Positions 1-13,400 of a stretch of 64,000 nt of DNA are shown one piece after another. The notes beneath the pieces were generated by a model, which saw nothing but the letters and a program-made list of their open reading frames with translations, did no database searches and had not been told where the DNA came from. Source of the DNA: Paragorgia papillata (taxonomy: Eukaryota; Cnidaria; Anthozoa; Scleralcyonacea; Coralliidae); NCBI GenBank assembly GCA_035771165.1, contig JAWNZC010000322.1:732001-796000 (forward strand), in the 5' to 3' direction. Position numbers and translations under genes: made by a program. The stretch's first letter is position 1; each line of letters starts with the position of its first letter.

Positions 1-558
1 TCCACGTTGAAAAGCCCATATGAGCTGATGTTCGGAAGAAAAATGAACTTAAACATTTTCCCGACTATGAAGAGAAGAGCAAGAGATGGAGTTATTAGAA
101 ATCGTGATCACCAATACAAGAAGAAAGCAAAGGAGTATCACGATAGAAAGAGAAACGTCAAGGAATCCTGTATCAGATTGGGAGATAGAGTGCTGATGAA
201 AGATAGGAGACTTGATCGCTTAAGACCCGAAGTGGGCATCGTAGCTGGAATAAGTGGACATTCTGTTACTGTGCGATTTAGAAGTGGAAAAATCTTCAAG
301 AGAGATAAATCACATCTTAAAGTTGTTAATAGAGCTGTGGTTCCAAACAGTCAAGAAACACCGACAAAGAAAGTAAGAGTTGAAGAATGGAGACGAGTTG
401 AACTATCTGACACAGAAGAAAGTGACACTGATGAATCACATGTCGAAATTACTGAAACCAGAAGTAACCCATCAAATTTGGTAGATCGTGTCCAGAGAAC
501 CAGATCAGGACGAGAGATTAGAAGACCAGAAAGATATGGAGAATGGACTGAAAGCTAA
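1..558 (+). CDS. Ty3/gypsy-type Pol C-terminus (integrase end), partial
   Basis: The window opens inside this frame: codons before position 7 continue it leftward, so the 5' end is missing. The protein begins with the integrase motif SPYELMFGR, common in Ty3/gypsy integrases just after the catalytic core. A basic segment and a GDRVLMKD...LRPEVG-like stretch follow (about residues 58-95) and resemble the GPY/F module that binds DNA. The tail is acidic, then basic (RTRSGREIRRPERY), a usual gypsy Pol ending, with stop TAA at 556-558. No chromodomain is visible. A polypurine tract and LTR follow at once, which supports a retroelement over a host gene. The visible part is intact, so the insertion may be fairly young. 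The family is clear; the clade is not. Confidence 0.85.
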   Translation, partial: STLKSPYELMFGRKMNLNIFPTMKRRARDGVIRNRDHQYKKKAKEYHDRKRNVKESCIRLGDRVLMKDRRLDRLRPEVGIVAGISGHSVTVRFRSGKIFKRDKSHLKVVNRAVVPNSQETPTKKVRVEEWRRVELSDTEESDTDESHVEITETRSNPSNLVDRVQRTRSGREIRRPERYGEWTES

Positions 559-705
559 TTTGTTAAGTACTGTCACTCGGTATAATTAACATGTTAAGTA
601 TTCTTTAAGCATTATTGCATTCTTGTTCACAGTTGGAAAAAAAAAAAAAGTATGTACATTTAGATAGTCATGATGTGAGATTATACAGTATACAGTTCTA
701 GACTG

Positions 706-874
706 AAAAAAGAAGAAGAGAAGTGTTATGCGAATATTAACTAGACTATGTTAATTACTTAAACTTATTATGAATATGTAAATCAAGATAGCACATGTAT
801 ATAAGTCATAGGAAACAATAATAAATGTAGATCTTTTACTGTAAGACTGAAGAGTGTAGAAGTAAACTCTAACA
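706..874 (+). mobile_element. Polypurine tract and short 3' LTR of the Ty3/gypsy element
   Basis: A purine run (AAAAAAGAAGAAGAGAAG, 706-723) sits directly before TGTTA at 724, and a matching TAACA ends at 874. This gives a 151-bp LTR with TGTTA...TAACA ends. Inside are a TATA-like GTATATAAG near 797 and an AATAATAAATG polyadenylation-like motif near 815. The 5' LTR lies outside the window, so the LTR boundaries rest on the terminal inverted pentamer and the tract only. Confidence 0.7.
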
Positions 875-877
875 ATT

Positions 878-1060
878 TGGCCCAATTTCAAAAGAAATAT
901 GGGCCAGGTAACCACTAATCTCATTCTCGCGTCATCAGGGCTAAATCCACTTATGACGATTGCAGTTTCACTCATAGCCACTAAAAACGCGCGAAAGTTT
1001 AACCAATAGGAAAGCAGAAATCTTTAGTGGTTACCTGGCCCATATTCTTTGATTGGGCCA
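878..1060. mobile_element. MITE with about 41-bp terminal inverted repeats
   Basis: TGGCCCAATTTCAAAAGAAA at 878 is mirrored by the 3' end (ATTGGGCCA ending at 1060). Both arms continue through ATGGGCCAGGTAACCACTAA. The element begins 3 bp after the gypsy LTR and lies about 250 bp upstream of the slc30a9 start codon, so it is part of the promoter-proximal DNA. From 1060 to 1110 the motif GGGTACCAG is repeated imperfectly. The rest of the upstream region (1110-1315) shows no clear TATA box. Confidence 0.75.
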
Positions 1061-1315
1061 GGGTACCAGGCTAAGACCAGGGTACCAGAGATTGGGTACC
1101 AGGCTAAACGATAGGTTGAGCCGCCTTGCCTGCGGCATGTTGCACAGCGGTTCATTTAACAACTTCAACTAGTTCAAGAGTGCTTCGCTTGCGTATGTCC
1201 GATTTTCATGTTTAAAATATATATATATAGATAGATAATGTTTATTTATACAACGGTGGTAAAGTTTGACGTACCAGGTGACTTAAAGTCTTTTTAAAAG
1301 TGTGTATTGTGTAAG

Positions 1316-4300
1316 ATGAATCGACTGTCTTACAGTTCACTTCGTGCGTTAACAAGAGAAATGACAAGATTGTCGTCTTTTGTCTCTAACACTGGTTTAG
1401 TTTTGTCTGGTAGAAGCAAGATTAGAAAGCTTCATCTATGTGCAGGTATGTGAATAATTGCAAAAGAAAGTATGGTAGTACGTTTTATTTGTTGTCAGTG
1501 TTCTTTATGAATATTGCTATTAACATTTTATGACATCATCAAACATAATTTCAACATGATTCAAATATATTATTAAACTTTAAAGGTGACGTACAGTCCG
1601 TTCTGCGCATGTACGAAATTAATGTTTACATACTGATACCTTATTCAAGATTGTAAGCTTTTCTTACTTCCTCTTCATTACTTGTACCCAAAACAAAACA
1701 TTTTCGGAACAAATAAAAGAAATCCGAAGAGATTATATGTTCCTAACAGTTTACATTGAGCTGAGTACTTCATGTAATTATCTACGAATGTCATGTTTTG
1801 GGGACTCCATGGTGGACATGCGCAGAATGGACTGTACATCACCTTTAATACATTTGAAGCTCTCGATCGTATTAAAGCGACCACCTCGAGGATGTGAAAA
1901 AGTGGTTGTAATTATAGCTGGTCGCTTACAAGAGCTCAAAAACAAAGAAAATGTTTAGTTTGTAAATCTCAAAGACAGTCATTATGAGATCTTCAACTGT
2001 AGTGGTTTTGACTGACGTCACAACATTCTAAAATATAAATTATAAAACACCATACAGCTGGTGGTTTTATATATTTTGTAGATTATCATTATGAGTCTTC
2101 CTGGAGGATTTTAATTTGATACAATTATTTTTTCTTGGTTTACAGAGTTTTGAATTATGTTATTGCTGACATCAGCATAATTTTTAGATGTTGTTAAAAC
2201 CACTTTATACACACAATTTGACATACAAAGCTGGGTTAAGCTTTAGAAGTGATATTTAATCACATCTGATGTACACAACTGAAAATTCTGATTGAAACTG
2301 TAGTCCATTTCAGGTGAGGTACCCTGAGAGCAGAGCCTTCTTTTCCTTATTTCTTCAGTGAGAGAGAGGAAGAAAAGTAGGTGCTGCTGTATTTGTGACT
2401 GGTTTCCAGTGCGCATGCATGACAGTTGCTTGATTACAATCTCGAACCCAGTCACAATCAGAGCAGAAAACAAAACGAGAACTGGTTAAACAGGTCTTAA
2501 ATGGGTTACTTTGTCCTAAATCTTGGACAAAGCCAAACACGAATACAGCAGAGCCTACTTTTCTTCCTCTCTCTCACTGAGCAAAGAAATAAGGAAAAGA
2601 TTAGGCTCTGCAGTCTGCTCGCAGGGTACGGGTGAGATGATTTTTCAGTTAACTGCCAAAAATCAGTTTTGTTTTGAAATCGGTTTTGCCGGTTTCCTTC
2701 ATGAATGTTTTAATTAATTAATATATTATTTATTTAATTAATATATTATTGGTTACTCTACTCACCCTACTGCCATATTTGGCATTTAATAGTTTAGGTC
2801 GTGATTATTAATTAATACAGTCTATATTCCTTTGCTTTAACTCCTTAATTGGAACCACATTACAGTACATGTAATTGGTGATCACTGTTGCAGCCACCAT
2901 CCCACCATTATTTTCCATGTTACCTTGGAACATAACTTTTATTATACTGAAATTTGTAAAATACAGTACTATTTTTAATCTTAATTAACAACATTGCAAT
3001 TGCTTTAAACACTTAAGTGATGCTTGCTTGCAATTGATGGCCATATGTTATCATATAACCAGTAGCTTGTATGCTGCTTTTTTACATTGAAACAGCACCT
3101 TTAAAGCTGTCGTTGATCTCAGTGAGGCAAATCAAGGCAATCAGATCAACTTGATCAATGGTTAGCCCATCTACTGGCTATGCACTACCATCATTAGGAG
3201 TGGTAAGCTGTGAATGGCAGGGGCAGCTTGGCCTGTGCTATGTACAGTACATCTGAATTAATGGAACAGACTATCAGGACTCCATTGTGGCCAGCCTTAG
3301 AATTGCTACACCAACAACTGTCGGATGTTGTGGTGTTATCCTATCACCAGGAAACTCTCAGCTACAGCACAAACTGGGTACTATGTACAAGTCACACCAC
3401 CAAGTAGAAAGCCAAAAGGTGGAGAAAAACAAACCACTGACAGCTAAAAACACAAAAAGAAAAGAACTTACCTCTATCTCTTGAACCAACTTGTGAAGCT
3501 GAAGACAATGTATATGTGGCACCAACCATGAAGTAAATGCAAAAGGAAGGGCTCCCAGCAGCCTTTAGAGATTAGTGGTGGAGACTAGGAATACTGAATA
3601 AGATACAGTGCAACTGCCAGGGCTATATGATAATGCAGAGAACAGTATTGCACCCAAGGGATAATGCACTTGACAAGCCTGAGTTGATCTACACACATGA
3701 CTTAAGTGGCTTACACAGTTGACAGTTAGCTATCACACACAAGTTTCTATTGGCAAGCCAGGGAGGGGAAGACTAAATCGTTTGTGCCACAAATTATCCG
3801 GGCAAAAGCCCGTAGTTAGCTTTATACTACTACAGAGCTTTACATGTATATGCTGCCAGAGTTAACATGATACTAACAAGACACATCACGGGACCTGGTA
3901 AGCATACTAACAACACGCGCTACAAGACCACGCACCGTGAAGGGGCGAAGTTGATAAACAAACTACCATCAGACAACACGGTGTCATGATGACATCGTGA
4001 CGGGCTGCAGTGACCACGCTCTTGAAGGGCTGAAGCTGGTAGTGGTAAGCGTAAAAACAACATACATCACAGGAACTACGCCGTGATACACTACACGGCG
4101 AGACGGACGAAACCAAGAGCACTAAAACAAGTTTATCATGCAAGGCGCCGAGAGCATTGGGAGGGAGGGGGACAACAAGTATGAGGTGACAGTGAGTTAC
4201 AGTGATAATGAGATGAACTATGAACGCACTTAGCGTCTAAAGCACGCATCACAGAAACTGTTCCATGACACAGACAGACTAAAGCTAAAAAGCGTAACAG

Positions 4301-6794
4301 CAAGTCAGCCACCACATGGAATACGCTTCATGTGGTCGGGAAATGTGAGAAAAAAGACGATAGGCGTTGGTATTATTCTATCTCGTCGAGTACAGTTACA
4401 AGATATTAGGTCGATATCACGATATGCGACTGGCGCTGATGCGTTGCTATGCTTCAACTAGCCAAAGCACGGAGAGCCAAAAAGACACCTTCTACCATGA
4501 ACTGCGTAAAGTGATGAGGTCAATACCATCGACTCACAAGGCGATATTATGTGGCGATTTCAACGCCACCAATTTCAACGCCACCATCGGAACTGACGTC
4601 AACGACATGACATCATCACCAATGATAACGGACGACGACTTCTTGAATTCGCAGATGAGAACAGACTCCGATTAGAGAACACTGTTCGGCCATCGAAAGA
4701 TCGGCTTATGTCTACCTGGAAGTCGGCGAATGCATGGGTTTGAGAGACTAGACTACATCCTTACGAGCCAGGTGTGCAGAAAGTACGTGACGAAATGTTG
4801 CGTAAGAAGAGGTCATCAAAGATGTACGAGACCGACCACTTCCTGATTGATATGGCGATGTTCGTGCCGAAGATTACCAAACTGGTAAGGGAGAACTGCA
4901 GAAAACCCAGGAAACCGAGACCGTGTTTAGAGGCGCTCAACAACAGGGATATTCGAAATGAATATGAGAAGGAGCTAGACGAAGTGTTTGCAAACGAACC
5001 GTCAGGAAATATCTACCAGCTGAATAATAAGATCTGCGAAGGAAGTCGATGAGCTGCGACGGCTGATGAAACATCGTCATTGATGCTGATGAACTGCGGA
5101 AACTCAACCACCAGATACGGAAGAGGAGGGGGATGTTGATAAACCAATTCTACCAATGAAAGGCCAATTCCGTCAACATGTCCCACGAACAATGTGAAAT
5201 CGCCGGAGAATTTCGAGAGATGAAAAATTTTAACATGCATCAGAATTCCACAAAAAATTTGATTGCAAAAGAGAAGCTACAGTACACGGGCATTTTTCTG
5301 ACCACTTCAAACGCAAGGAAGACCTACCAATGCTACCTGAATTGGCTGAGCCAGAAAAGTCATGCTTGAAAGATTGCTTGAATACCACAGCCGACGTCGA
5401 CCAAGGACCACCTACTGCGCAACAACTCATACAGCACATGGCTCGAAAATGCATGGGCGTAGACGGTGTCAAAATGGAGTCCATTGAATTCGGGACTGGG
5501 TCGTTACGGTTTGTAAAATACATCATTTATTACGTTAATTTGGTCCACCATATCAATTCCGACCATCTGAACGACGAGTAAGATTACATGTCTATTCAAG
5601 AAGGGCTCGAGAACTGTTTGCGGCCAACTACCGTGGCATCAGTATCACTGTGACATTATCGAGGATCCTACCTATGATAATAATGGAATGGTTTTCGGGA
5701 AAATTCGTCGACAGACGACGCGGTCTTTATATTGCGAAATATCGTCAATGGGTCTAGAGTTCCTCTTTATTCTGCATCCCGCGTCGGTTTTTATTCCAAG
5801 CGTTGAACGTCAGACTTGGTGCAGTCCATCTCGTGGCGCTCCTTCAGTCAATTTACCATCAAACGACGTCGACGATAAAGGGGTTCAAACTAATCTTTCC
5901 TGTCGAAACTGTAGGCAAGGAGGCTGTAGGCAAGGAGGAATAGAGTCGCCAATGATTTTCAACATCTACTTTGATACAGTTTGTCGAGTGCTGGAATTAT
6001 GTAAATTATGCACTTACGGCAACAACACCCCCAAGCTTATACATCTCGTGAGAGAGGCGAGGGCACTAAAACAAGGTTATCATGCAAGGCACCGGGTGAC
6101 AGTGAGTTACAGTGATAATGGGATGAACTATGAACGCATGTAGCGTCTTAGCTTAGCCCCAGTAATTCAAATTAGGAAACCTGCCCCTCGGGTTAAAAAC
6201 GTGCAAGCTGCGCTTGTTATAATTTATTACATAAATTCATGTATATATATTTAGCATTTATAGACCTGGAGCGAGGGGAATTCGATGAAATATTATCCCG
6301 AGGGATATATCATCCCGAGGGGTAATATTTCATCGAATTCCCCGAGCGAAAGTTCTATAAATTATATATTATACCGAAACATATTAATCTTTCCAAAAAA
6401 AGCTGAAATAATGTTAATAAAGTTCGCTTAGCTTAACTTTTGTCCGATTTTCATTGTCTGTTTCCATTCTGTTGTCGTCTCAAGGCTTCTGGATGCATTG
6501 TTTGTTGCTTTCTTTGTATTCCCTGAATCCTTATTTTCTTGTAACCTAACAATCTTCTTGTCAACATCTGAATGTTCAGGCGAAACGTTTTCTTATCTCG
6601 CCAAACTCCGCCATTGTTGACAGCTTCGTGAATCGTGTGTGACATTCACGCGTGGTACACGAAGCATATTCCCCGCTGCAGTGGGGAATAATAGTCGGGG
6701 AATATTACTTTTGAGGGGGTAATTCGATGATTAATTGACTGATCACATGGTACAAATCAAGCTTTCTGACTGGACAATTTACAGTTGAGGTATA

Positions 6795-6847
<53 letters not shown>

Positions 6848-7355
6848 GTTCAATCTACAGACACGGTGTTTCGCTGTACAACAGCTCATCAGTGTAGCTT
6901 GGAACAATCTGAATGAATTTCACCAATTACTTATACACATGCGATCGTCGGTGACAACCGCAGTGGGACAGCATCGGTGAAGTACACTCAGATAGCGTGA
7001 AGTGCGCATGCGCCCAGAGTGCTCAAACTTCCACAAGGGTAGCGAGCGTTGCATTATCGCTAATAGGTACCCACGGCAACTTCACAGAGTGCTCAACAAC
7101 ACCGAAGTGAAGGAGCGTACATAGTTCAATCTACAGACACGGTGTTTCGCTGTACAACAGCTCATCAGTGTAGCTTGGAACAATCTGAATGAATTTCACC
7201 AATTACTTATACACATGCGATCGTCGGTGACAACCGCAGTGGGACAGCATCGGTGAAGTACACTCAGATAGCGTGAAGTGCGCATGCGCCCAGAGTGCTC
7301 AAACTTCCACAAGGGTAGTGAGCGTTGCATCTGCTAAACTAGTAATCAAACTGGA

Positions 7356-7389
<34 letters not shown>

Positions 7390-10300
7390 TCCAGTTTGAT
7401 TACTAGTTTAGCAGACGTAGAGCTTGAAATAATGCATCGTGCTTTTTAGCTTTTTAAACTTCACACTTTCTTATTCTAGTTCAGTTATTATTGTTATTCT
7501 TTCTCTGCTAGTTTTCAAAATTTTCCAGTAATGCCAATCACCATGGCAAATACGTTCTTTAAAGCTATTTATAAATTCATTTAATTACTAATTGATATTT
7601 TTAACCAAATAGTATTAGACACCACTTCTAAACCTTAATCAAGCAAGCTTTGTAACTCTTTTTAAGAGGAGATGTTTTTCTATGTCACCTATTTTCGGTG
7701 TAAAGCGTTCAGAACGCTAGAACTTTTTGGCGTGTACCTCTTAAAAACGGGTAGTAACGGTGTTACGATTACTCTTGGGACTAAAAATTATCTATTTTCT
7801 TTGTTATGTGAGAAAAATGATATTGTTTTAAGGACGTTGTTCTTGACGTTCGCGTTGTATTTGCTTAAGCTCTCTAATAATAACTAATTCCAGCAACGTT
7901 TCCATTTTTAGGATGCCAGAGAGGTTTATTAACTATTCTGCGAAATCTGTCTTCGAAAAGGATTCAATCAGCGCCATCATACTGTTCTTCTTCAAGTGAT
8001 GGATCTTGGGACGATAGTTCTGGTAAAAATGGTATGAATATACAACCAGAGCTATTATATACAGTAGTGCTTAGAAGTAACCTAAGTATTTCGGTTGTGA
8101 AGTCACGGTGAGGTAGCGGTTGATATTAATATAAAACCGCAATAGACGAACTACGCGGTTATAAGTGGTTAACCAAACGCTTCGGGTTTTGACTTCTTCC
8201 AATCATATTAAAACGTTAAATATTTAACAATTATTCGCCGAAGGCGAGGTGAATATCGGTGAATAATAACCGAGACGAAGTCGAGGTTATTATTCACCGA
8301 TATTCACTGAACCTGAGGCGAATAATTGTTTTAGTATAAATACACATTTTCGTACTTTTAGGAACAGCATTTTCTTTAAAATTGCTAATTTCCTCGTCTG
8401 TCGCATTGACAAATTCGCTGGCGGCCATTTTGAATAAACGCTGTAGGTGATTATCGAGAATTAGTCCGAAGTAGCTCGACCAATCAGCGCGAGCGATTTT
8501 CTATAATCACCTGTGTATTTATACTAACACAAGTTGTAGACTGGAGGTGATTTTTTAGTAGGTTTTGATATGACATCTAAATTTGGTAGACGAAAAATTG
8601 TGAAGAAATCCTTACCTAGATTTTTTTAACATAGCTTGACTAACAAAAGCCAATACTGCAAAAAAGCCAATTACATGATACAATAAAAATAGCCGTCATT
8701 TTGTAAAGTTTGACCAGTGTCTGAAATGAATTTTACTGGTTGTATCTAGTAAATGTGTACTATACAAATCTAAAGAATCATGTTCAGAAATTGTTTGCTG
8801 AAATTCATCCGCATGACTTGTTTTGAATCCACACTTCTCTTGTGAGTATACAGGTATAACGCGCAGCTATTAGGTTGATCAAAGATTTGTTTAGGATCTA
8901 ATCAGTATTACCAGTCACCATAATGGTATAATACTTTTCCAAAGCAATGTGAAAAAAACCCAAACCTTTTATTAACCGAATGTGCGATCATTACGGGGGA
9001 AATCGGACAGTACAGACCGTGCCGTACAAACTTGGAGATATAACTGCCGAGTTTCTTACGTGTGAAAATGCTCATTTACATATCAAACAAATTGAAATAT
9101 CTCTCTTATTCTTGCAGAAACGCCAATCACCAAAGTTGACTACAATGCAGCTTATAACGACAATACTTACGTCACTGAATCAAGAGCATTTAATGATTAT
9201 CTTCTTGAACCAAAGTAAGACTTTCTAAAAGAGTAAAGAGTTAAGAAACTAAACCTAAATGTTGCATACAGACATAATTTCTAAACCTCGCGAGCAGGCT
9301 TTTAGCCAGAATTCTGAAAGAGGGCGTCCAATTTCGGAAAAAGTGACGACGCACTTCTAGGGGGTACGGGGGAATGCTCCGCCGGAAAATTTTTGAATTT
9401 TGGGTCTCTAAAACGGCATTTCCTGCATTTTGAGGGCACTTTGAGCAAAATGTAAATCAAATTTTTTAAGTGTTCTCATCATTTTAAATACATATTTTGG
9501 TCCAAATATGATTATATTATCTCATGCATGTACAATGAACCAGTAATTTATATAAAACTAACGAAAATGAACATTCTAAAAGTGATTTGCATATCAGATT
9601 GTAAAGGATTTATATGATACTTACTTCAGTTTCTGTTTGAGTTGAATCTTCATCGGTCCTCGACGACTCAACAAATGTAGTACAGCGGTATTAATAAGAG
9701 GTTTACTTTGGGTGTCCAAAGGCGTCCATTTTTCGTTGTAGGGCATCCCAGGACGCCTGGACGCCCTTCTTGCTAAAAGTCTGCTCGCGAGTTTTCAGGA
9801 GGTGCCCATGGCAACAAATACTATTCTCTTGTCATGATAGGGCTGTTAATGGTCAGTTAGGTTTACGTTGCAACACCTTTCTTAGGTATGCCCCCCTGGA
9901 TTTGTTCTTGATTTTTATATTCAAATGTGACATTCAATTGCCACTTCTTTCTTGGAAAAATCTTCTATGACGCAAGTTGATAGGTGCGCGAGTCTGCGTC
10001 CAGGTATGCGTGCTGTTGAACTCAACTACCGTTCATGTTTACTATTTGTTTGTAAACCATACATTGCTTTTAAAATCATCCTCAGAGAAACGTGAAGAGA
10101 ACATTTCATGATTTTTTTTCATGAGGGATTTGAACTCGAACCTTCGGCATTCCGGTCCGCCACTTTACCTAGCTGCATGCTGAACTATCGAGCTGCACAG
10201 GGATTGAGGCGAATTATATATTGAAAGTGCACGAGATATTCACAGGACAACTTTAACTCAGTATGATTCTGAAATAGAATTGAAACATTGCATATTCTTA

Positions 10301-10451
10301 CTGGCTGCTTTACTTTTCCAGCGATCTCGATGGTCTTCAGAAAATTACCGTTCGTAATGCACATAGTACAACTGTAGAACCTTTAACATATTGTTACTTG
10401 AAATCCCAGGTTAAGGAAAGGTAAGTCGATATTCGATATTATTATTGATTG

Positions 10452-10489
<38 letters not shown>

Positions 10490-13400
10490 AGATTGATTGA
10501 TTGATTGATTGATAGTTTGATTGATCACAATCGAAGCCACGGTCTCTGGCTTACGAGTCAGCACTCTAACCACTGAACTATTGGGACTCTCGGCTAGAAC
10601 AGTCAGAAATATTTGAAAAACTGTCTATAGTTATTGTGAGCGTATTAGCGATATTCAAATTTTTAGCAATTCTTTCCACAACGGGGATTTCATATTAGAG
10701 GGGAATTTCTGTTAAAATGTTGGAAGAGATTTATTAGTGAATAACGATTTGGCAATGCCTTTGTAAAAGGTATAACTTAAAGTGCCTATGAAACGAAAAT
10801 TAAGTCCGTCTTGAAAGAACACTTAAAATTATATAAAAAGTATATCTTTTGCAGTTTTTCGTTTCCTTGCTTCGTTCTTGAGATATTTCAGTTTATTTGA
10901 TATGCAAATTAAACATTTTGACGTCACATGTGCATAATGAGTTATCGAAAAAAGTTATAACGTTGCTATTAACAAACCAAATTAATTCGAAGGAAGCGTG
11001 CACGTGGGTGTGTTTCGCCCAGAACACTAAACATGTAGATATTCAAGTGATTATATTTGACAATATCAAAGACATATGACCTTTTTCACTAACTCATTAC
11101 GCACGTGCGACGTCAAAATGTTTAATTTACATATCAAACAAACTGAAATATCTCTAGAACGAAGCAAGGAAACGAAAACCTGCAAAGATGTTACTTTGTC
11201 ATTTTAAGTTAGACAAACTTAATTTCTTTCAAATAAGACTAACTTAATTATCGTTTTATAGGCACTTTAAGAAGGCACTGTTGTGAGTTAGATGTTGATA
11301 CAGAATTGTTTTGTATCGTGTGTTTTAGATAAATGACATTTTTTGTTGCTGTTGGCTTGTAAATTTGTTATAATTAACCATTTTTGGTTAATTTCGCATT
11401 TTTAATCTTTAAACAATAAGAATAAATATTTTTGAAGACTTTCATAAAATCATGTAATTCTAGTTACCCTAATTCTAATCAATTGCTAGATCCACACTAT
11501 GTGTTTATTTATTTATTTTTATCGTTTTTCTGTTGTTTTTGTTTGTTTGTTTTTTTGCAATAACCATTTTGTTAACCAGAGCGATATCCAGACATGGAAG
11601 TATGGAAATGTTACGACGAAAGCATCAAAAAAGAAGAGAGCAACTGGAAGAAAATGAAAGTTATAGGAGAGGTACGTAAGTTAGCTGCGGGCATGCAGCA
11701 ACACGAGGGCTGGCAATCTAGCAGGCTTGCAAACTGACATGCAGGCAGGCATATTGTACAACACAAATACTGAAAACTTTATCAATATATATCAAATAAG
11801 GTGCCCTCTACGCACGCTCTGATTGGTTGGGCTCCGTGCATTTATGAGAGAACAGAGATCATGAATGACGTAAAATGGCGTAGAATGGCGTCAGCTGGGC
11901 GGAAAAGCCCGCCAAATTCTAAAACTACCTCACTTTTAGTTTGATTTTTCTTCTTCTACTTAACTTCATTCGTGTTCAAATGACGTCAAACGTTCCTTTA
12001 TAAGAGTACATATGCACGGAGCTTTATGTTTTATTTGTTAAAAATTACGTAAAGAAAGGACTTATTTTTGTACTGTATTGTAGTTCATTTGGTTACATTT
12101 CTTGCTTTTGTAAGCGCTTGGACCCAGCTAACCTGGTGTTTAACCATTTCCTTACTGGAGTTCTTCCCTTGACGAGTAGAATCATCTGGCGTTAGCCAGA
12201 GTAAAATACTAAAAGGCCACTACAGTAGGCAAAGGGTTAATGATTTGTAATGCCGACCTAAATTCCGACATGCCAGGGTCTTTACTCGACCTTCGAGGTG
12301 CTGATCTCAGGATCAAATTATGATCGGCATTTTTCTGCCTTCATAAATTTTTCGAGGGCTGACATCACCCTACCCACCCCTACCCCCCTCTACCCCCGGC
12401 GTTTGATTAAGAATATGTAGTATGCGACTTTACGTTGCCCTTTTGCGGTTACAAAGTCTCGCTTTTGCTCAAAACGAGTTTTGCTGAGAAAACAAAAGGG
12501 TGATGTACAAGACCTGTATAAACTCGTATTAACAAATTATAACAAATGTTTGACTTCATTCTGGCAATAATAATGGCGAGTTTGTTATCTACAATTATCT
12601 ACAATTTGTTATCTTGTACTTATTTGTAGACTTTAGTGGTTTAATAGGACATCTAAAGAAAACTATAAAAGATCAAACAAAGAAAGATGCAGATCAAAGA
12701 GTACGTTTTAAAATAATTTAATTTATAGTAATGTTACTGTGAACTATTACACAACCAAAATTGAATAAGTTGTAGAAAATCTTCGGCTGGTGTCGTAGAG
12801 GTAACTAACCTTAGTACTAAATGACTTTTAGTAGCTTAACCGTAGTTTTCAGCGACCTATTAAGCTTAGAATTTGAATGTTGTTTTGGTTGGCGTGTTAC
12901 TTAGCCGGTTAATATTGGTGGTTAACGTTAGGTGTAAGGTAGGGGTAGGTGTAAGAGTATGGGTACTGGGTAGGCCGTAGGTGTATATAGGGGTAGGTCT
13001 AGATTCAGTGGTACTGAGAGAACCAAAAATGCATTGAAAGGACCAAAGAGGTACCAATGGTTTTTCTAAGTATTTTATATACAGTATATACAAGTGTCGG
13101 GTTACCAGAAACAGTTACACGCTCGTCACTATTAAAGGGGATGACCCAAACGGAACCCACCCCCCGTCTTTCCTCGGCTTTTCCAAAATATGTCACCAAG
13201 TTTGTTTATTCATATTTGTCGCCAAGCTTCAGTGAGTCTCCAGATTTTAGCAATTGTTTGGATACCCTAACCACAACAAAAACCCTAACCCTAGTCAGAA
13301 ATCTTGTTTACCGCCTAGCTTTTTGGAAAACGTATTTGACGACATATTTTGGAAAAGCCGCGGAAAGACTAGTGACGACCCAATTGCACGTCTATTCAGG

